From positions 1 through 5,396 of the forward strand of contig JAISHZ010000210.1 of assembly GCA_031262285.1 (NCBI GenBank): 5,396 nt of DNA, given 5' to 3'. Both the position numbers and the translations under genes were made by a program. Numbering within the stretch: the first letter of the stretch is position 1; every line of letters starts with the position of its first letter. Under the pieces are notes generated by a model. The model was given only the letters and a program-made list of their open reading frames with translations. It was not told the DNA's origin and did no database searches. The DNA is from Lachnospiraceae bacterium (lineage in GTDB: Bacteria; Bacillota_A; Clostridia; Lachnospirales; Lachnospiraceae). Shown in pieces: positions 4,687 through 5,396 of the stretch.

Positions 4687-5396
4687 ATGAATCACAGCAA
4701 AACGAAGTGGATGAAAACCACTCGCTTGATTTTACGTAGGATTGAGACAGCAGACGCAGACATGATGTTTCGTAACTGGGCAAGTGATCCCGAGGTTACC
4801 AAATACCTTACATGGCCTACACATACGGATCTGAACGTGACGCGCAAAGTGATCGCACAATGGGTGAAATGCTATGAGCAACCGGATTTTTATCAATGGG
4901 GTATCGTTGAAAAAGAATCGGGGGAGTTGATCGGTACGATCAGTGTGGTGAAAATAGAGGAATCGACGAACACGGTGCAGATGGGGTATTGTATCGGACG
5001 CGCATGGTGGCATCAGGGGTATGTGGCGGAAGCGATGAAAGAATTACTGCGGTTCTTTTTCACGGAAGTAGGGGTCTTGCGTGTCGAAGCGCGTTATGAT
5101 CCGCGTAATCCCAATAGTGGCAAAGTTATGATCAAATGCGGAATGCAAAAAGAAGGTCTTCTGCGACAAGCTGACAGAAACAATCAAGGAATCTGCGATG
5201 TCATTATGTGTTCGATACTCAAAGCTGAATGGGAGCAACCACAAGAAGAAGCGTTGGCGTATCGGATCGAATATGTAGATTCCCTTGCCAAGCTTCGAAA
5301 AGCGTATGATTTTTCAGCACAACTATTCGGAGAAGCGTTCACAAAGGAAGAATCTCATACATATACTCTTTGGGAAGAGCGTTTATTAGAAAAGTC
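4687..5396 (+). CDS. RimJ/RimL-like GNAT N-acetyltransferase with C-terminal extension (3' end outside window)
   Basis: The frame is open for 236 codons to the window edge without a stop. Residues about 11-182 form a GNAT domain of the Acetyltransf_3 (RimJ/RimL) kind, which moves an acetyl group from acetyl-CoA to an amine. The opening is TTRLILRRIETADADMMFRNW. The acetyl-CoA loop is WWHQGYVAEAM (107-117), in the place of the Q/RxxGxG/A signature. The tail is NPNSGKVMIKCGMQKEG, then DVIMCSILKAEW. RimL-type proteins usually stop near this EW at about 180 residues, but this one continues for at least 54 more. The extra part begins with a Glu-rich linker (QPQEEA), then YRIEYVDSLAKLRKAYDF and a segment ending LFGEAFTKEES. 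That could be the start of a second GNAT domain or another fused domain. The substrate may be a protein N-terminus, an antibiotic or a small amine; the sequence does not say. Confidence 0.87.
   Translation, partial: MNHSKTKWMKTTRLILRRIETADADMMFRNWASDPEVTKYLTWPTHTDLNVTRKVIAQWVKCYEQPDFYQWGIVEKESGELIGTISVVKIEESTNTVQMGYCIGRAWWHQGYVAEAMKELLRFFFTEVGVLRVEARYDPRNPNSGKVMIKCGMQKEGLLRQADRNNQGICDVIMCSILKAEWEQPQEEALAYRIEYVDSLAKLRKAYDFSAQLFGEAFTKEESHTYTLWEERLLEK

Overview
The window fits a low-to-mid GC Bacillota-type bacterium: strong AGGAG-type ribosome binding sites, sigma-A-like promoter elements, and protein families common there. This is an inference from style, not a database match. All four recognisable genes lie on the + strand. 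No tRNA, rRNA, insertion sequence, CRISPR array or replication origin was seen.

Layout. (1) Bases 2-2047 hold the C-terminal two-thirds of isoleucyl-tRNA synthetase (ileS), open at the left edge. It appears to be the eukaryote-like type 2 enzyme. (2) Bases 2048-2327 are intergenic. They contain three back-to-back imperfect hairpins (2056-2110, 2112-2157, 2159-2190). Each carries tandem G.A mismatches that can stack only when the + strand folds. A TATAAT box and the ribosome binding site of the next gene follow. (3) Bases 2328-3203 encode a cytoplasmic SGNH/GDSL-type hydrolase with somewhat non-standard catalytic blocks. A 14-bp tandem duplication spans its stop codon. (4) Bases 3204-3337 hold an extended -10 promoter whose -35 box lies inside a perfect 14-bp palindrome. 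Four AGCAA/TTGCT half-sites surround it, and a possible 15-codon leader ORF follows. (5) Bases 3338-4591 encode a galactokinase-family GHMP kinase with an altered sugar-binding motif. (6) From 4687 to the right edge runs a RimJ/RimL-like GNAT acetyltransferase. It continues past the usual domain end into what may be a second domain.

How the genes relate. ileS is housekeeping and probably ends its unit at or near the hairpin array. The SGNH hydrolase and the kinase could act on modified sugars (ester removal, then phosphorylation), but only their adjacency suggests this. The kinase has its own promoter that looks operator-controlled. The GNAT gene follows with no obvious terminator or convincing promoter between, so it may be co-transcribed with the kinase. 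The least explained parts are the hairpin array after ileS and the operator-like region before the kinase.
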